A stretch of DNA of 64,000 nt, from the NCBI GenBank assembly GCA_003566155.1, contig PXEP01000050.1:1-64000 (forward strand), written 5' to 3'. The DNA is from Candidatus Acetothermia bacterium. Its GTDB lineage: Bacteria > Bipolaricaulota > Bipolaricaulia > Bipolaricaulales > Bipolaricaulaceae. Positions 62,561 to 64,000 of this stretch are shown here, piece after piece. The position numbers were made by a program, and so were the translations under genes. The stretch's first letter is position 1. The number at the start of each line of letters is the position of its first letter. The notes below the pieces were generated by a model. It did no database searches. It was not told where the DNA came from and worked only from the letters and a program-made list of their open reading frames with translations.

Positions 62561-63313
62561 ATGATGAACAAAGCGTCTCTGGCGTTGTTGGTGGTGTGTG
62601 CGTTGGCTCTACCCGCGGCAGCGGGCCGTATCCTGCGAGAGCCTATCGAGATCCGCTCCGACAGCGAGTTCACTTCCGACAACGGGGTGATCTCGGGCAC
62701 CGGTAGAGTGGGTGATCCCTACGTCATCGCTGGATGGGACATCGACGCGGGAGGCGAGCGCTATGGGATCCTGATCAACAAGACCACCCGTCCTTTCGTC
62801 ATCGAAGACGTATCCATTCGAGGGGCTCGTCAGGCAGGAATCGGATTGACATCGGCCGTCAACGGTACGGTACGAAATGCGGAGGTCGCCGGTTGCACGA
62901 TCGCGATATCCATCACCCTGTCTTCGCGCATCACCGTCCGTGACGTATCCGTCCGCCACTGCGATGATGGCCTCAGACTACTCTATTCCAGCGACGTAAA
63001 AGTCCAACGGGCGCGTATCCAACACGCGCAGATCGGGCTGTGGGCTTCCGGGGTCACCTCCAGTTCGTTTACGGATTCTACGGTGAGGTATTGCGGTGTA
63101 GGGGTTCGCCTGGACCTGGGTTCGCAGGACAACGCGGTGGCGGGCAACGCATTCCTGGAATGCTACACACCGGCTTATTCCGAAGGGCGAAACCACTTTC
63201 ACCTTCAAGAGCGGGGAAACTACTGGGATGAGCACGATCCGTCCACTCCTTACCCAGTGGAGGGGGGAGACGACGAAGATCCATTCCCCTTGGAATCGGC
63301 GCCCGAAGGTTGA
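62561..63313 (+). CDS. Secreted right-handed parallel beta-helix (NosD-like) protein
   Basis: Signal peptide; I.I....R.FVIEDVSIRGARQAGIGLTSAVNGTVRNAEVAGC..I repeat pattern; GNYWDEHDPSTPYPV. Confidence 0.78.
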   Translation: MMNKASLALLVVCALALPAAAGRILREPIEIRSDSEFTSDNGVISGTGRVGDPYVIAGWDIDAGGERYGILINKTTRPFVIEDVSIRGARQAGIGLTSAVNGTVRNAEVAGCTIAISITLSSRITVRDVSVRHCDDGLRLLYSSDVKVQRARIQHAQIGLWASGVTSSSFTDSTVRYCGVGVRLDLGSQDNAVAGNAFLECYTPAYSEGRNHFHLQERGNYWDEHDPSTPYPVEGGDDEDPFPLESAPEG

Positions 63314-63798
63314 GCAGGGGTGCTCACGACACGCACCTGTTGTCGGAACCACCGCAACAGCACGAACAACACACACAGCACCCCCAGCAGTGGCCAGAAG
63401 GAGATCGTCAGCTGAAACCGGGCCAACGCAAGCCCCGTTCCTCCGCTGGCCAATGCGAGAAGGCTAGCCCGAAGCAATTGAGACTTCCACAACTCCTCAC
63501 GACCAGCAACTTCATCCACGCCGGCCAAGCGGATCCCTAGCAAACCCACATCCCACGCCCACAATAGCACCGCCGCAGCCACCACGGCCAGCTCAGGACG
63601 GCCCGTCTGGGCAACCACACCGCACGCAGCAAAGCCAAACACTAGACCCACAGCCAGGGTACCCGTTGACCGGAGGGTCAGACCCACCGCCCACAGCGCA
63701 GCGGGCGCCCACACAAACGCAGCCCACACTCGCAACTCCTCAAGCCCCCAGTGCTGCAATCCCGCGGCCGCCGCGCACGCCAGTGCCGAAAGCGTCAT
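63250..63798 (-). CDS. Hypothetical membrane protein
   Basis: Several TM helices; ATGA overlap with the upstream DUF58-like gene; ORF-track start 63855. Confidence 0.65.
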   Translation of the reverse strand: MTLSALACAAAAGLQHWGLEELRVWAAFVWAPAALWAVGLTLRSTGTLAVGLVFGFAACGVVAQTGRPELAVVAAAVLLWAWDVGLLGIRLAGVDEVAGREELWKSQLLRASLLALASGGTGLALARFQLTISFWPLLGVLCVLFVLLRWFRQQVRVVSTPAQPSGADSKGNGSSSSPPSTG

Positions 63799-64000
63799 CG
63801 ACGTTCTCTCCAACCTTTCTGTATCAGCGGAGCCAACGGCTTGGTCACATCCCATACAAGGACGCTCACCCCCGCCGCAGCTACCTCTTGCAGTACAGCT
63901 TCTCTTTCCAGAGTCACCATGCGTGCAGCCAGCTCCCTGGAGACGCTGCCGACAGCTTTGGCCCCGCCACCCGGCTGTCGTGGCACAAGTGCCAGCACCT
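63795..64000 (-). CDS. C-terminal part of a DUF58-like protein, cut by the window edge
   Basis: ARMVTLEREAVLQEVAAAGVSVLVWDVTKPLAPLI; open to the window end. Confidence 0.6.
   Translation of the reverse strand, partial: VLALVPRQPGGGAKAVGSVSRELAARMVTLEREAVLQEVAAAGVSVLVWDVTKPLAPLIQKGWRERR

Overview
The window is 64 kb of dense, high-GC bacterial chromosome. It looks like core genome from an anaerobic or microaerobic organism and not a phage or plasmid. I could not assign a taxon from sequence alone. I annotate about 56 CDSs, most with recognisable families, two tRNAs (Leu-CAA, Ala-GGC), the cut 3' part of a probable c-di-GMP-I riboswitch at base 1, a CIRCE-like element upstream of groES, and several terminators and operator palindromes. 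Housekeeping blocks are xseAB, sigA, topA, groESL, efp-asp23-asp23-amaP-nusB, rpsI-rpmE, accDA, proS, gyrB and murF. Metabolic blocks are Rrf2-hcp, an iron ABC transporter, an aromatic-amino-acid-decarboxylase/diaminopropionate ammonia-lyase gene train, an acetate module with Acs and an OFA-type transporter, AOR-MobB, and flotillin-NfeD. The observations most worth a second look are: (1) a tandem Pat-like (acyl-CoA synthetase + GNAT) pair beside acs, whose second member has lost its catalytic motifs but kept the GNAT domain; (2) an XseA with an N-terminal HARP-like extension; (3) a small islet after tRNA-Ala with a frameshifted DUF433 antitoxin, a truncated DUF5615 toxin, an intact TacAT-like module with a perfect operator palindrome, and gene/IS relics; (4) an EF-P with Arg at the modified-residue tip; (5) a 44-aa ORF translationally linked to flotillin, absent from the ORF track; (6) an FNR-like regulator with an N-terminal CxxCxxxC motif. 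No CRISPR array, prophage or complete IS element was seen.
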